A stretch of 64,000 bases of DNA from Areca catechu (taxonomy: Eukaryota; Streptophyta; Magnoliopsida; Arecales; Arecaceae): the NCBI GenBank assembly GCA_021397845.1, contig CM038052.1, positions 174,332,183 through 174,396,182 of the forward strand, in the 5' to 3' direction. The notes below the pieces were generated by a model. It did not search any database. It was not told the origin of the DNA and was given only the letters and a program-made list of their open reading frames with translations. Positions 34,390-46,899 of this stretch are shown here, one piece after another. How positions within the stretch are numbered: position 1 is the stretch's first letter; every line of letters starts with the position of its first letter. Position numbers and translations under genes: made by a program.

Positions 34390-37157
34390 TTAGCAGGCAA
34401 TTTCTGACTTGCGAGAATGGCCTAATTGCTCCATCTCCCACCTGAGCTTAGGTGCAACACCCTCATGCTCTGGCACATATTCCTGCAGGCAAAATTAATC
34501 ATTATCAAATCGGAATGGAGATGACAAAATGAGTTGGAAATAATATTAGACAAAATTTCTATTCACTTAAATCTGACCCTAAATCTCTACTCATAAACTT
34601 CAGCGATGCTCATTTGTGATGATCCAATACTCGGTGATGCTCTAATCTTGATCTAGTTAAGCACCAAAGGTGTCCAAAAATGGCATGGTCATATAGTAGG
34701 ACTGACAAAGACACTCTTGTGCCAATGTTTCACAGTTACTTACATGAGTATTTTGATCATTCTGAGAACATTGTTTTTTTGGGGGGGTTATTCTGAGACC
34801 ATTCACTAAGTTGAAACCATTTTTGTAGGACATCTGATTAAGACTTGCTTCTATGAGGGCCACACAACATGTGAGTTGGTCACATGATTTATCTGATCGA
34901 ACCCACACAAAAAGGATGTCTGTAGGTACACTTAATATGTGTCGGTGTTTCATTTGCACAGCTACATTATTATTATTATTATTATTATAGAAATACAGAG
35001 AGTTCAAAAAAAAAATTTACTCGCGACTTTTCTATTGCTTCTCAATAGGGAAGTCTGTAAGATGTTGGATAAAGAGTTGTTACTCTGCTCTTTCATTTAT
35101 TTTTTTTTCATCATATACATTAAATATGCAATGTTATATTTTCCTTCTATTTAATTAAAATATCAATTTTCAAACCAGCATGAGCTCAGCTGGTTGACAT
35201 TGCACTCCATGTTCGAGAGCTGTAAGATTCTAACTTGGTGATGGCCTCCCCCTATATTGCTCAAAAAAAAAAAAAAGTTCTGTCATTAGCTACATTCATG
35301 TGAACCAAGCAGAATGTTGCATCATAATCTAAAATGTATGATTATTTAATTAAAACACCTTTCTGCTCTTCCACCCTAGGTGGTTTTTTCATCCAAAAAA
35401 AAAAAAAAAAATCAACAGATAAACTAAAGTGCTTGTTAGAGAAGGGGGGGGGAGATAATTTTCACACCTCAAGTTTGGACAATAATTCATGCGCAGTTTG
35501 TGCATGGATGATAATATGACGAGCAGCTGGTGTGATAAATCCCTCATCAACAGCCTTGTCAATGAAAGACAGTAAGGAGTTGTAGTATCCATCCACATTC
35601 AACAAACCGACCTGGTATAAATTATAAATTTTAGGCCAAGAAGTGAAGATGATCATATTTCTCTATTACATTATTTTTCTTATAGCTGCATTCCATGTGA
35701 AGGACATGGAGATGAGTAAAACAAATAAAAGATTTAATTATGGTGTATGTTACATGGCATACCGGCTTGTCATGGATCCCCAGCTGAGCCCAAGTGATCA
35801 CCTCGAGTAGTTCTTCTAAGGTTCCATACCCACCTATGGTTGCCAATCAACACAAAAAAATATTTGTTATATTGATACATGAATGTCAGTAGGGTTGTCT
35901 TGGATGTTTACTTACATTTTTGAATGCAGGTAATATGTTAGTCTTGTCCTGTTGTTCTTTTTCCCCTCTGCCCTTTTGCTTTTGGTTGGGGTGGGGTTTG
36001 GGGGGGGTGGGGTGGGGATGAAGCCACCATGTCAGTTGAGAACAATGGTGGGGACACCACAAATCATTTCAAAGAAATAATGCTAAAATTATCTGTGTGA
36101 AGGACACATAGATTTGCCTCTCTTTTGAGTTCAAAACCTTCTAAAAGTGGACTGCAACTGTTAGGACATAAGCCTAATTTGCTATCAGATTATGCATGTG
36201 TTATATATATGTAACATTAGACAACATAAACTTGCTTCCCTTTGGTTAGATTTCTAAGTCACTAATCATTAATTAGTACCTTTGTACCTAGTCATTGTTC
36301 AAGTCAATCCTTGGTGTGAGATTGGTGTCATGCCAAGTCAAGGTGAGTTGGTTTTGATAAGTGACAAAGCTGAGAACATTTTTCCACCTGTTCATGTTAA
36401 TAATGCTATGGGGGCTCCATTGATATGGCAATGGGGGATTGGTATGATCCAAGATGCTGGTGCAATTCACAAGAGAAATCATGTCAGTGTCAAGAACTGA
36501 TGGCTAATGGAGTGAAGCATATCTTAGCATTTTGCTCATCTTGGATATAAAAAGATTGTTCAGATGGGATCAACTGTTCCTTGGCCAAGTCATTTTGTCA
36601 AATACTTAATGAAATGAATCTAAAGTATTATTACATAGCAGTGCCATAATTGAATACTTCTATAGTACAATCAACTATTGTGTACTACTTGCACTAGTTG
36701 AGCAACTTTGATTACCTGAGCATGCTTAATTTTAATCCAGTAGTCCCAAACTTTGGTTGGATGCCACATCTAATGTACCAGTGAACCCCAAATTATAAAG
36801 GAGCAAATCACAATGAGACTATTGAAATGCTAATGATGGTGAACTTTTGTTCTAGACATTAATCTAATATCATCAAAAGAAAAGGATGCACTACCAAGTA
36901 TATATCAATCATCATGATGGCAAACTTGGATGCATGGGGCTTGGTATGCATACCAGGTAGAGCAATGAAAGCATCAGCTTGCCGTGCCATCTCGGCCTTC
37001 CTTTGATGCATGCCCGAGACGGCTCTCACCTCTCCTACTGTCTCTCCTGTTATCTGAGTGTTTTTTTTTTTTTTTTTGCATCAGAATCCTTCCATTGTCA
37101 AGCTCTATCCATTGTTTTAAGGAATGATATGACTCTACTTTTGCATCCAAAACAGAG

Positions 37158-37217
<60 letters not shown>

Positions 37218-37889
37218 GAAAAAAAAAAAAAAAATTATACCATACCTCTCTTGGCATTAGAGTTCTAGGAATTACCCTGCATTATAACATCAAAAAGAAA
37301 TAATTTTCAAAAATTTATTTTATAGTATATGTGTGTTATAGATGGACAGAGATGAAAGGCAGACCCTATGACATGGCGGCCACCATTATAGACGGCATGT
37401 GAGACAAGACCCATGAGACCAATACTCCCACCACCATACACCAAATCTATGTTCCTCTCCACCTGATACCATTTGCAAAAGGAAACCAAAAAAAAAAAAA
37501 AAAAGAATCAGCAAACAAGAGAGCAATTCACACAAACACTTCTTGATCAGTATAACTAAAGCCAGTTTCAACTTCTATGAAGGCTCTGTCTTTGAAAAAA
37601 ACCAACTCCATCCCTTCAACCATATGGAAGACAACATTTGTTCGAAGCAAGAGGGAGAGATTGATATGGGCCTTTTATGCACTAGTTCAACACAAAGAAA
37701 GAAGAAAAAAAAAAAAAAAAAGGGAATGAGAAGGGAAGTGATGACCAATTCGTTTCCAAGCTGAATGGCTGCAACCTGGTAGCTGGCCTTGTTCCCGGGG
37801 CTACTCCCACAGAACACACACACTCGTCTGAAACGCGAGAGTGATCTCTTTGAGCTCGTCATCACCCGGGCTTGCCTTTGGGCTTCCAT
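34390..37889 (-). CDS. LOG: LOG-type cytokinin riboside 5'-monophosphate phosphoribohydrolase (226 aa, seven exons)
   Basis: Releases free, active cytokinin base from the riboside 5'-monophosphate in one step; LOG proteins are cytosolic and nuclear. Exons (minus strand): 37746-37889, 37365-37462, 37246-37276, 36954-37053, 35763-35833, 35468-35611 and 34390-34482 (stop TAA). All introns are GT-AG, and lengths and phases add up to 227 codons. Visible signatures in order are RVCVFCGSS, DLVYGGGSIGLMG, VIPRTLMPREITGETVGEV, SGMHQRKAEMARQADAF, PGGYGTLEE (split by intron 4), ITWAQLGIHDKPVGLLNVDG and EYVPEHEGVAPKLRWEMEQ. The Arg of MHQRKAEMAR and the Glu of PGGxGTxxE correspond to the catalytic residues of the family. 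The length is normal. Without splicing at 35467 the frame would stop after SKLEV; the C-terminal exon at 34390 restores a standard LOG tail. It looks intact. Confidence 0.96.
34960..34990. repeat. (ATT)n microsatellite in LOG intron 6
   Basis: Eight or so ATT units, in the intron between the last two LOG exons. Confidence 0.85.
35179..35276 (+). mobile_element. Probable tRNA-derived SINE in LOG intron 6
   Basis: The sequence TGAGCTCAGCTGGTTGA resembles a Pol III A box (as in tRNA TGGCnnAGTGG). About 30 bp on, TGTTCGAGAGC resembles a B box (GGTTCGAnnCC). The element closes with an A14 tail at 35263-35276. It is antisense to LOG. Flanking direct repeats are not clear. Confidence 0.5.
35985..36018 (+). 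repeat. G-rich tract in LOG intron 4, potential G-quadruplex
   Basis: The + strand reads GGGGTGGGGTTTGGGGGGGG followed by TGGGGTGGGG: five or more G-runs of at least four with loops of one to three bases. The G-rich strand is the template strand for LOG transcription. Confidence 0.8.
37158..37232. repeat. (AG)n microsatellite followed by an A-tract in LOG intron 3
   Basis: An uninterrupted AG run of roughly 27 units, then ACGAG and an A16 tract. On the LOG (minus) strand this is a T-run followed by (CT)n, just after the donor at 37245. Confidence 0.9.
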
Positions 37890-37924
37890 CCCTGGCCTAT
37901 TCTATACTAGAGGAACAAGGCTAC

Positions 37925-37940
37925 GGTCTATATATATGGA
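37925..37940 (-). promoter_or_regulatory. TATA box of the LOG gene
   Basis: The minus strand reads CCATATATATAG about 40 bp upstream of the first ATG (37889). This predicts a very short leader. A second in-frame ATG at codon 10 (MTSSKRSL) might be the actual start if transcription begins later. Confidence 0.55.
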
Positions 37941-38610
37941 TCCTACCAACTTCTAAGGTAACGGTAGTTTCCTGTCCTTCTATGTGACAGGCATGGCTTT
38001 TTCTTGTTTTTACCACCATCACTTATTACTATTCTCATCCAAGCACGTTTATTTACAAATTTCTTGTGGGATCCGGTGAGTAGTACTGGTGTAATCGAAT
38101 CCTTTATTTATGATAATTTGATAAATTATTTAAGTATATATCGTTCATTTTATTTTCAAAGATATCTCTATAAGAAATATATCAAAAGAAACAAGCTAGA
38201 GAACCAAGAAAATAATTAAGGGAGCCCCCACTCACAAACTTATTCGTCAAACATGAACCTCAAATCATGGGGCACATTCTTTGGGTTTGGTCCCCAAAGC
38301 TTTCTCTCTTGCAAATTATTTGTGGTTCTCATGCACTCAAAGATGTTTCCATTTGGTGTTTAAAAGGTCATGCATCCAAGCCTACCACTTCCTCACTTCA
38401 GTGCTGATTTTATAATATTTATCTTGCTAAATTCTTTGCATCATGAGGAAGTTTGAAGCAGAGTCAGCAGCCTGAGAAGGGTTGATGGGGATTTTTTTTT
38501 TTTTTTTGACAAATCAATATATTTAAATTATTAAACGAGGATGAATACAATTCAAAAAAATCTGAGAAAAAAATATCACAAAAAAAAAAAAAAAATCCTT
38601 GATACGTTTT

Positions 38611-38637
38611 CCGAGGAGGTCCATAGAACCTCCTCGG
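38611..38637. repeat. Perfect 10-bp stem with 7-nt loop
   Basis: CCGAGGAGGT and ACCTCCTCGG flank the loop CCATAGA. It stands directly beside an A-rich tract. Confidence 0.85.
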
Positions 38638-39385
38638 GATGGGGCCTACCTTTGTATGATGATCCTGGTCAAAGTAAAGTGCGTGCAACTTGTCCTTGGG
38701 ATGAAATAATCAATATGGTTTAAGAACCTTGCATAATATATCAATAATAAAGTCCACTTTGTATTGTATCCCAAACAATTGGCAATTAATGTGGTCATCC
38801 TACAATTTCCCTGGTTTTGCCACAGAACATTTATATACCTGTTGCTCAAATATGGAAGCCAAAGAAACAAAATAATTTGGTACTCAATTTATGTAGCATG
38901 AGGTGGACATGCTTGGCTCTATTTTGCCCAAGTTGGGAGTGTACCTTTTATGCAAAAGAAGAATACATTCACCTTCTTCTCCGTGGAAGGATTATTGAAT
39001 TATGTAATGATCATTTTGAGATTTATAAACAGATAAGTAAAAAGAAATTCAAATATTTAAAGATCTACACAAGATATGAATCGGCGGTTAATATTGTAAA
39101 AAAAGATTAAGCATTCATACAAAAAAATATATCTAGAATCTACTTGTAAAATGATCGATAAAAAAAAATGCTAATGAATATGTTGAAATGCATAAAAAAA
39201 TTTAGATTATACCCGCAAATAAACTTACAAGGAAGACTTGTTTAACGTTCAAAGAGGAAAACAAACTAAAGTGTAAAAAATTGTATACGATCGTATTACT
39301 AAGCAGTTAGGTTCATCAACTTCCTAAACAGTCAGAGAGAGAATTTTTTCCCTCTCGTTCTTTTTAATGAATATCTCGTTTTATA

Positions 39386-39412
39386 AAAATAAATAAATAA
39401 ATAAATAAATAA
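39386..39412. repeat. (AAAT)n microsatellite
   Basis: About six to seven AAAT units. Confidence 0.9.
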
Positions 39413-39809
39413 AACTGCTAATGAATGCACACCAAAGTGTGGCCCCAATAAAATTGTTGTGGCTTTGAATGCCAGCTACATAAAGTGAAACAAGTACATC
39501 GGTGGGGGGTGTAATTTTTGTCAGGACCTACCCATGCACACGTGCACGTCCCCACGCGTGCAACGCCAAAAATGGAGCGGTGGGAGTGGCGCGGGGGGGT
39601 GATTAGAGGAAGCTTCCTTGCCACTACTGAAATCACCTTTAAAGTCAGCAACCCACCGGACCCAACCCAACCTAATAATAAAATACCCCTCACATTAAGT
39701 CAGGAATTAAGTTGGAAACTATGAAGAGATTGATGTCGAGGTGATGATGCAATAATTTAAAAATTGGACGTCATGCATGATATTTGGGAATCCATGAGGA
39801 ACATCATCT

Positions 39810-40436
39810 ATTAATTTAATTTATATAAAAAATATTTATATTTTAAAATTTTAAAAATATTTAAAAATTAATTTTTATGAGGCATGCGAAATAGGAAAGA
39901 TGTGATAAATAATAATCTAAAATATAACGGAACCTGAGTTGGAAGGTGATAGAACCACAATCTTAAAAGAGATTTAGTCATCTCGTACAAAAAAACTAAT
40001 GGATCTCTCACTCTCCTTCAAGGTACAACCTGAAAGCCAACATTCCAATACATATCGATAGTACGATCTCGAACGGATGCTGACCAGATCCATCTTTAGT
40101 CCAAAAATTATTAAATGAAAAATAACAATATTGGAAAATAAAAGAGAATTCAGAGAAATTTGAGAGAGATTTGAGAGGTTTTTGGAAGATTTATTTTGGA
40201 TGGATTGGAAGGCTAGAGGAATGGCCTATTTATAGGCTCAAAATCTCCTAGGACAAATTCAAAAAGCCCTAATATAGTCATTCAAAAGCATCAAAATAGA
40301 ATTAAATAAAATATGGCCATTAAAACATTAAAGAAATATTAAAAAATAATAATGCCCCATGCGTGGAGCTTGCAGAATGGCTCCGCACACGGAGCTTGCA
40401 CAGGCGCTGGTGGAATTTTTTGAAACTCTCGCAACA
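39810..40436 (-). repeat. 3' LTR of the ancient Copia element (approximate ends)
   Basis: Aligns with 44522-45110. The copies differ by many substitutions and small indels, indicating an old insertion. The right boundary near CTCTCGCAACA is an estimate. Confidence 0.7.
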
Positions 40437-40747
40437 TTAACAATCCCTTATAAGTTTTAAAAAATTAATAATAAAATATTTAAATTCAATAAATAATATA
40501 AATAATAAAATTTTTGGACTTTTACTATGCTTAGTGCAAGTATTTGAACTTATATTTAGTATAAGATACACAGTATGAAAATAAATTAATCATAATGAGG
40601 AGTAGCGCTATTTAGGCCATGCGCTTTCTTTGGTTTTCATAAGAATTACTAGGAATTTGCCATGGTCCTATAATCGCGGCCTCACGACTAATCTCACTAA
40701 ATTAGATCCTCCAAGAGTACGTGTAATAAAATCATATCTCGCTGAAC

Positions 40748-41041
40748 TCACAGTCTTAATAGGATGAAGACAAACTTCAAATCAGTGCTTCCAGACATCA
40801 TCTCCGAGATCATTTTCTTTTGAACCTTAACCATGGTGTTGCCATAATAGTAGAGGTCCACTCTGGTAACTAATGATTGGCTTAAGCCCATCCCTCTCAA
40901 TATCTTAGATGTCGTAGTCTTTGAAAGTCCTTTGGTCAAAAGACCGGCTAAATTATTTTTCGATCTTATAAATTGAAGCGATATCATATTTTTTATTTTA
41001 TTTCTTATAGCTTTATATTTGATTAAGATATAATTATTCAT
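40748..41041 (-). pseudogene. RNase H end of the ancient Copia polyprotein
   Basis: The minus-strand frame reads ISLQFIRSKNNLAGLLTKGL followed by KILRGMGLSQS. This is the standard Copia C-terminus (the DxxTKGL...RGMGL region). It lies next to the 3' LTR. Confidence 0.88.
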
Positions 41042-44000
41042 CTTTTAATTAGTTGTCTATTGATTTAACAGATCAATTAGAGCTCTACAACCATAATTTA
41101 ATAATTTTTTAAAATTTTTGATGTAAAAATTTCTATATCATTTATTAGATTTTTTTAGCTACTAAACTTCAGTACACGTAATGTTAAGAGCAGCCAGCTT
41201 AAATTTTAATATGCTTTTAGTAATTATTGTTTGTTTACAAGAATTCCAATATACTGTAGCTCCTCTTAGCAAGAAGAGATATATGATGGTGGATTTAACA
41301 TCTAAGCTATCTATTATCAAATTTGCATCACTATAACTCTCAAGTACTTCTGGATAGCTTGAGTATACTAAAAATAATCTAAGATTCTCTTAATATATCT
41401 AAAGATTCTTTTGAGAATTTTTCAATATTTTTACTAGGATTACTAGTATACCTATTCAGTCTACCTACTGCATAAGCCATATCTAGATGGGTTATATTTG
41501 AAACATATGATAGGGATCCTATTCTCTAGAAATATTTTAATTATTTAATAGATTCTCCTAAATTTTTAATTAAGTGAGAACTATAATCTTATGGGATAGA
41601 AATAGGATTTAAATCAAAATATTCAAACTTTCTGAACATTTTTTCTATTGAATATACTAGGCTTACTGCTATTCCACTATTTATCTTTTAAACTTCATTC
41701 CTAAAATTATATCATTTTTCTTAAGTCTTTCGTGCCAAAATTATTTGATAGATAGCTTTTACTTTCTTTAATTACTTTTATTGATATTCTAAATAATAAA
41801 ATATCATCTATATACTGGTATAATATTATAAATTATGTATCCTACCTTTTATAATATATAAATTTATCATATTCATTTATTTTAAATTATTTTTCAAGAT
41901 AATTTTATCAAACTTAATATGTCATTATCTAAGAGCTTGTTTTAAACCATAAAGTGATTTAATTAATCTACATACCTTATATTCTTGTTCTTTTACTTCA
42001 AATCCTTGATGTTGGTTTATATAGATTTCTTCTTCGAATTCTTCAATTAAGAATACTATTTTTATATCCATTTGATATATTATTAATTTATAAATTGAGG
42101 CTAATACTACTAAAGTTCTTAAGATTATTATCTTTGTTACAGGAGTATAGATGTCAAAATAATTTATCTCTTTTTTTGACTAAACTCTTTTACTACTGAC
42201 CTAGCTTTATATCTTTTTACTATACCATCGGACCTTAATTTCTTTTTAAAAAATTATTTTGTTTCTATAGATTTGTTTCCTAGAAGTAAATCAATTAAAA
42301 TTTAAGTTTTATTTTCTAGGATTGATTGAACTTTATTATTTATGACTTCTTTCTAATATGATAATTTTGATGATAACATCGCTTCATCATACATAGAAGG
42401 TTCACCCTCTACTAAAAATATAAAGAAGTTTTTTTCAAAATCTTTTTCTACTCCTTTTCTTTACTTTTTCTTAATTCAAGTTCAACTTCATGTTCAGGTT
42501 GAGATTCCACTAATTCAGACTCTGAAAGTCTAAAACTTACTTTACTAGAATTCTAATTTTATAAGGAAATATATCATAAAAAAAGAGGTATCTCGAGTTT
42601 CTAGGATTGTGTTATCTACTATATTACAAACCTTTGATTTTATTACTAAAAATCTATAGGCATAGCTTATAAATACAGCATATATAGTTATAGGTCTTAA
42701 TTTTCTTTTTTAGGTTCGGGAATATTAACCTTAGTTAGTACCCTCACACTTTGAAAAAATTCATATCAGGAGTTTTCCTTTTCGAAGTTCATAAGGAGTC
42801 TTGTCACTATCCTTAATAGGTATCCTATTTAGGATGAAATAAGATGATAGAAAAGCTTTCCTCTACAAGTTCTCTGGTAAACCAGAACTGATAAGTATAA
42901 TATTTATCATATCCAAGAGGGTACAGTTTTTATACTCACTACACCGTTGGACTGTGAAGAGCAAGGAGCAGCCACTTAATGATTTATACCATGTTCTTGA
43001 TAGATTGGGAGAATTTATTTGAGGTATACTTCTTTTCTTTATCAGATCTAAAAATCTTAATCTTCGTTTCTTATTGATTTTCTACTTCACTCTTATAAAT
43101 TTTAAACTTATTGAATGTTTCATCCTTAGATTTATTAAGTAATAATAGCAGTATCTAGAAAAGTCACCTATAAAGATCACTATGTACCTATTGCCATCAT
43201 GGATTATAGTCTTGGTGGAGTCACATACATCACTATATATTAATTCCAAGATTAAAGAATTTTTTTAACTGATTTGAATGATTTTTTTGATTATTTAGAT
43301 TCAGTATATATTTCATACTTAGATGTATTTAAGTTTGATTTAGAAATTAGTTTTAACTCCATCATATATTTAACTTATTCTAAGTGTACATGACCCAACT
43401 TATCATGTCACAGATTTTGTTTAAATTTATTCACAAAATAAACTTGATTTTTAGCTTTATTAATAAAAAAATTAATACATTTAATTTGAATAAGCCTTCA
43501 TTAACATATCCTTTTCCTATGAAGATATTATTCTTAGCTATTATAACTTTATTACAATCAAGTACAATTTTATATCTTCTCTAAACCAGCTAAGACTCGT
43601 TAACAAGGTTCTTCCTAAGGTCTAAAATTGGTGAAGCTAGTTATTTATGGATTTATCTTCTATCATATTCTACCTAAGAAATGATACGGTATTGAATCGT
43701 TCAACCCTAGCATTATCAAGGTCATACTCAGATTCTAAGATATCCCATAATTTCTTCGTACTCTTAGCAACGATTAAATATATAGAGCGAGTTGCAAATA
43801 GTACTAAAAATTATATTTTTACACAGTAATTTTCTTCTGAGATAGTAGGGATGGTTAAACTAGAAGAACTAGAGAACTGGTCAATCACTAAAGACCTAAG
43901 AAGGTTAGCCAAAACTTTATTTAGCTTTGCCATTTTATAAAGTGGGATCCATCAAACTTTTTTAGTTTTAGACTAATAGTATCATTTTTAAGGATTGTCA

Positions 44001-44521
44001 TTAGATCCAGGTCAAGTTTAGAAAAGATCTAAATTTTTTTAAAAAAAATTATTATAAAAAATTAATTATTTTTTATTTTAATTAATCATTATTATTATTG
44101 TTGTTGTTATTATTATTTATATGTTCTTAAAATGTCACCTAATTTGTTTTTTAAAAAAATTAAAGTTTTATTAAAATAATTACCAAAGTGATCAAACTCG
44201 TGGTTTGTTAAGATTTTTATTTAATTTATTTATCTGTAAATCTTAAAAGCTTTGATTTATTTGTTCATATCATCTTTTAAAAATTAATTTTGCATGCTGC
44301 AGTATAAATTTTGTGAAGATCTTTGATTAATTTTTTAAAATACAAAAAAAAATAGATATGATGTTATGGATAACCAATAAGTTTTTTTGAATATATATGT
44401 ATATATAAATATAAAATATACAATATAAATTAAATATAAAATATAATTAAGTATAAATAATTATATTAAAATAGAATCATATTCATGCACTATGAAAATA
44501 TTTATCAATCTCCTTTAGATT

Positions 44522-45110
44522 ATTAATTTAATTTATATAGAAAATATTTATATTTTCAAATTTTAAAAATATTTAAAAATTAATTTCAAAGATGCGTACG
44601 TGAAATTGAAAAGATATGACAAAAAATTATCTAAAATATAACAAAACCTGGCTTAGGAGGTGGTTATAGAACTACCATCCTAGAGAAGATATACTCTCCT
44701 CTCGACGTTCTCGTGTAAAGGACTACCTCTCACTCTAGGTACAATCCGGAAGCATGATACAATCTCGAAGGGATGCTTATCAAATGGAAAATAATAATAT
44801 CGAAAAATAAGAGTGAATTGAGAAAATTTTGAAAGAGATTCGAGAGGTTCATGAAAGATTTTTTTCTTTTTGGATAGATTGAAAGGCTAGGAAAAAGAAT
44901 CTATTTATAGATTCAAAACTTTCAAAAAAAAAAAAAAAAATAAAATTTTTTAATATAAACATTTAAAGATATAAAAAAGTAAATAAAATATAATTATTAA
45001 AAATTAAAAAATATATATATATATTTAAAAAAATAATAATAATAACGTCTTTTGCACGGAGCTCGTGGAATAGCTCCGCACGCGGACCTTGTGCTGGCAT
45101 TATTGATGAA
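44522..45110 (-). repeat. 5' LTR of the ancient Copia element (approximate ends)
   Basis: Partner of 39810-40436. It contains a TCTATTTATAG promoter-like box (44908) and an A-run insertion of about 20 nt near 44923. Confidence 0.7.
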
Positions 45111-46044
45111 AGCCTCCCTCCTCCTCGTCCCCACGCGTTGTTTGCAGTTCATCTCATCCCATCTCAATCCATCCACCGACCTCATCAGGCTGGCATCCAC
45201 TAATTCCCCTGGCTAGGTGGGGAGGATAAGTTTTGGAGGAACATCCTTGGATTATAGGAACGATAGACTATTCAATGAAATAAGTCTTCTTTTAGCATTT
45301 GACTGGAGGGATAAATAGAGTCCATAAATGAATATATTACGACTTTTACGATGATTTAAATTTTATCATAAAGATAAAATTATCCTTTCCGTGAGATAAC
45401 CCTGTTCCACCAGAATGATAGAATGGAGTTCTCCTTTCTCTTCATCTTATCTCCTCCTTTTTCTTTTCTTTTTTTCTTTTTGACACTTATCCAAATAAGA
45501 CTATGAGATCCAAATTTGGAGGGATATCCTTCTACTTATCCCCTCTACCAAATGCAGCGTGGCTGTGCTTGGATAGAGAATAAGTGGGAGGATAACCACC
45601 TTTGCCCTCTATATTGGTCTTTTGGGTTGACAGCGTAGGGCTATTCCATACTCATATTGCTTGAGAGGATATCCCTCCCACTCGAGCCATTAAGTCAATT
45701 CCATGGGAAGGAGTTGGATAGGCTTAGGCTTACTCCCTCCTAGCGATAGCCAATTATCATATCACCGCTCCACTTTTCCTATCCACCAGTACTCTTGAAT
45801 ATGTAAAAAGTAGAAGAATAGTTTTATCGATAGAATCCACTTATTCTCTTCCCTCATCCGTCGCACATATTCCTCGAACCACAGTCCCACCACCCCGAAA
45901 GACTCCTGAGGCCATGGATCCATTTGACCATGTTTTTGGTTACCATATTCCACCCAGAATAAGTGATATTCCATGAATAATTGCCAAACAGCTATGAAAA
46001 TCAAGGCAGCTGATCCTGAAATCGGTACTCGGATCAACGGGTTG
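45111..46044. other. Spacer left of the Gypsy insertion; possible old foldback element at 45209-45555
   Basis: CTGGCTAGGTGGGGAGGATAAG (45211) resembles, inverted, CTTATCCCCTCTACCAAATGCA (45537). This suggests a short MITE-like element without a clear target duplication. The region 45762-46037 (minus) has a 91-codon open frame with FFEEYVRRMREENKW-like content that I do not recognise. Confidence 0.35.
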
Positions 46045-46899
46045 TGTTGATGCTAAATCTCGTAGATTGGTTGAAGTGATCTGCTTGCCGGTTCGTCTTT
46101 GATAAAATCCTGACAAAATCCCGCAAAACAAATTTCCTGACCAGAATTTTTCCAGTGGGGAACACTCTAATGCCAAAGTCAGCAAGAATTTAGGCCACAG
46201 AATAAATAACTTTGAAAATAGAACGGATAGAGATAGGAAAGAAAGGAGTAAGTTTAGATGGCGTTGAGAGAGCTAGTTGTGGACCGGTTCTAACTTGCCG
46301 GAAAACTCCCTTCCTGAGTGTCCCCTCTTACTAGTATTTATAGACGTGATGAGTGTAACTGATTACGGTTATGGAAATTAGTTAGCATAACTTCCTCATA
46401 ACCGTAAGTAGTGGCTGTCGGTTATCGAAGCCGAGGCTATCGACCATTGGATGGGATCAGAATGGCTTCTAACTACTTATGGTCGAGAAACCATTTATAT
46501 GCTCCGTACGCATTCTCCTTAGAGAAATTCCGAAATGAATTTAACTATTCTCTTCGGACTATCCTCTTCGAAGTAGGCCGAAGAAGCGTTAGCTTATATG
46601 CTTCGGAATTATTTCCTTCGGAATGGGTCAGGAGGTAAAGAACCGTTTATCATGAAATCGAAGTGGACAAACTTTGTGCTTAAAAAATATTCTCTTCGAA
46701 CCAAGTTGAAGACTGATTTATAAAATGTAGTTGTCAGGAAAGTGAAGCTATAATATTGCTTCATAGGGATAGATTGTAGCCCTTGTTAGACTTTAGAGAT
46801 ATCATCTTCATGCGCACTGACTTGGTTGACGGGTCCAGATAAGATCGATTAGATCGATGAACCGACAATTATTTTATATCAAACCGAATTATCACAACA
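46045..46899 (-). repeat. 3' LTR of the Gypsy element
   Basis: Nearly colinear with 53647-54514, and includes AGTATTTATAG-type promoter sequence near 46333. The similarity of the two LTRs implies a fairly young insertion compared with the Copia copies nearby. Confidence 0.93.

Larger units (their letters stand above)
37941..39809. other. LOG upstream region and intergenic DNA, no gene seen
   Basis: Contains an old retroposon-like piece with T and A homopolymers (38492-38596), a perfect 10-bp hairpin (38611-38637), an (AAAT)n run (39386-39412) and GC-richer sequence at 39530-39600. No coding region is supported. Confidence 0.55.
39810..45110 (-). mobile_element. Ancient Copia LTR retrotransposon, heavily decayed and AT-enriched
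   Basis: Diverged direct repeats (about 39810-40436 and 44522-45110) share ATTAATTTAATTTATATA, GATTTGAGAGGTT/GATTCGAGAGGTT, a TATTTATAG promoter box and GGAGCT-GnGGAATnGCTCCGCnC near the end. The minus-strand interior carries Copia remnants in order: gag (43630-43930, STKKLWDILESEYDLDNARV), integrase-like (42740-43240), RT region (41400-42300) and RNase H (40748-41041). Every domain is full of stops and indels. LTR ends and target duplication are not resolvable. Confidence 0.82.

Noticed and set aside
36282..36500. Overlapping frames inside LOG intron 4
   Set aside because: They lie within an intron proved by the phase of the flanking LOG exons and have no homology I can see.
38541..38723. 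Helitron end suggested by the hairpin at 38611-38637
   Set aside because: No CTRR terminus lies 10-12 nt beyond the stem, and no matching 5' TC end or A/T host site was found.
45209..45555. Fourth MITE
   Set aside because: The inverted ends are only loosely similar and there is no target duplication, so it is mentioned only as a possibility in the spacer entry.
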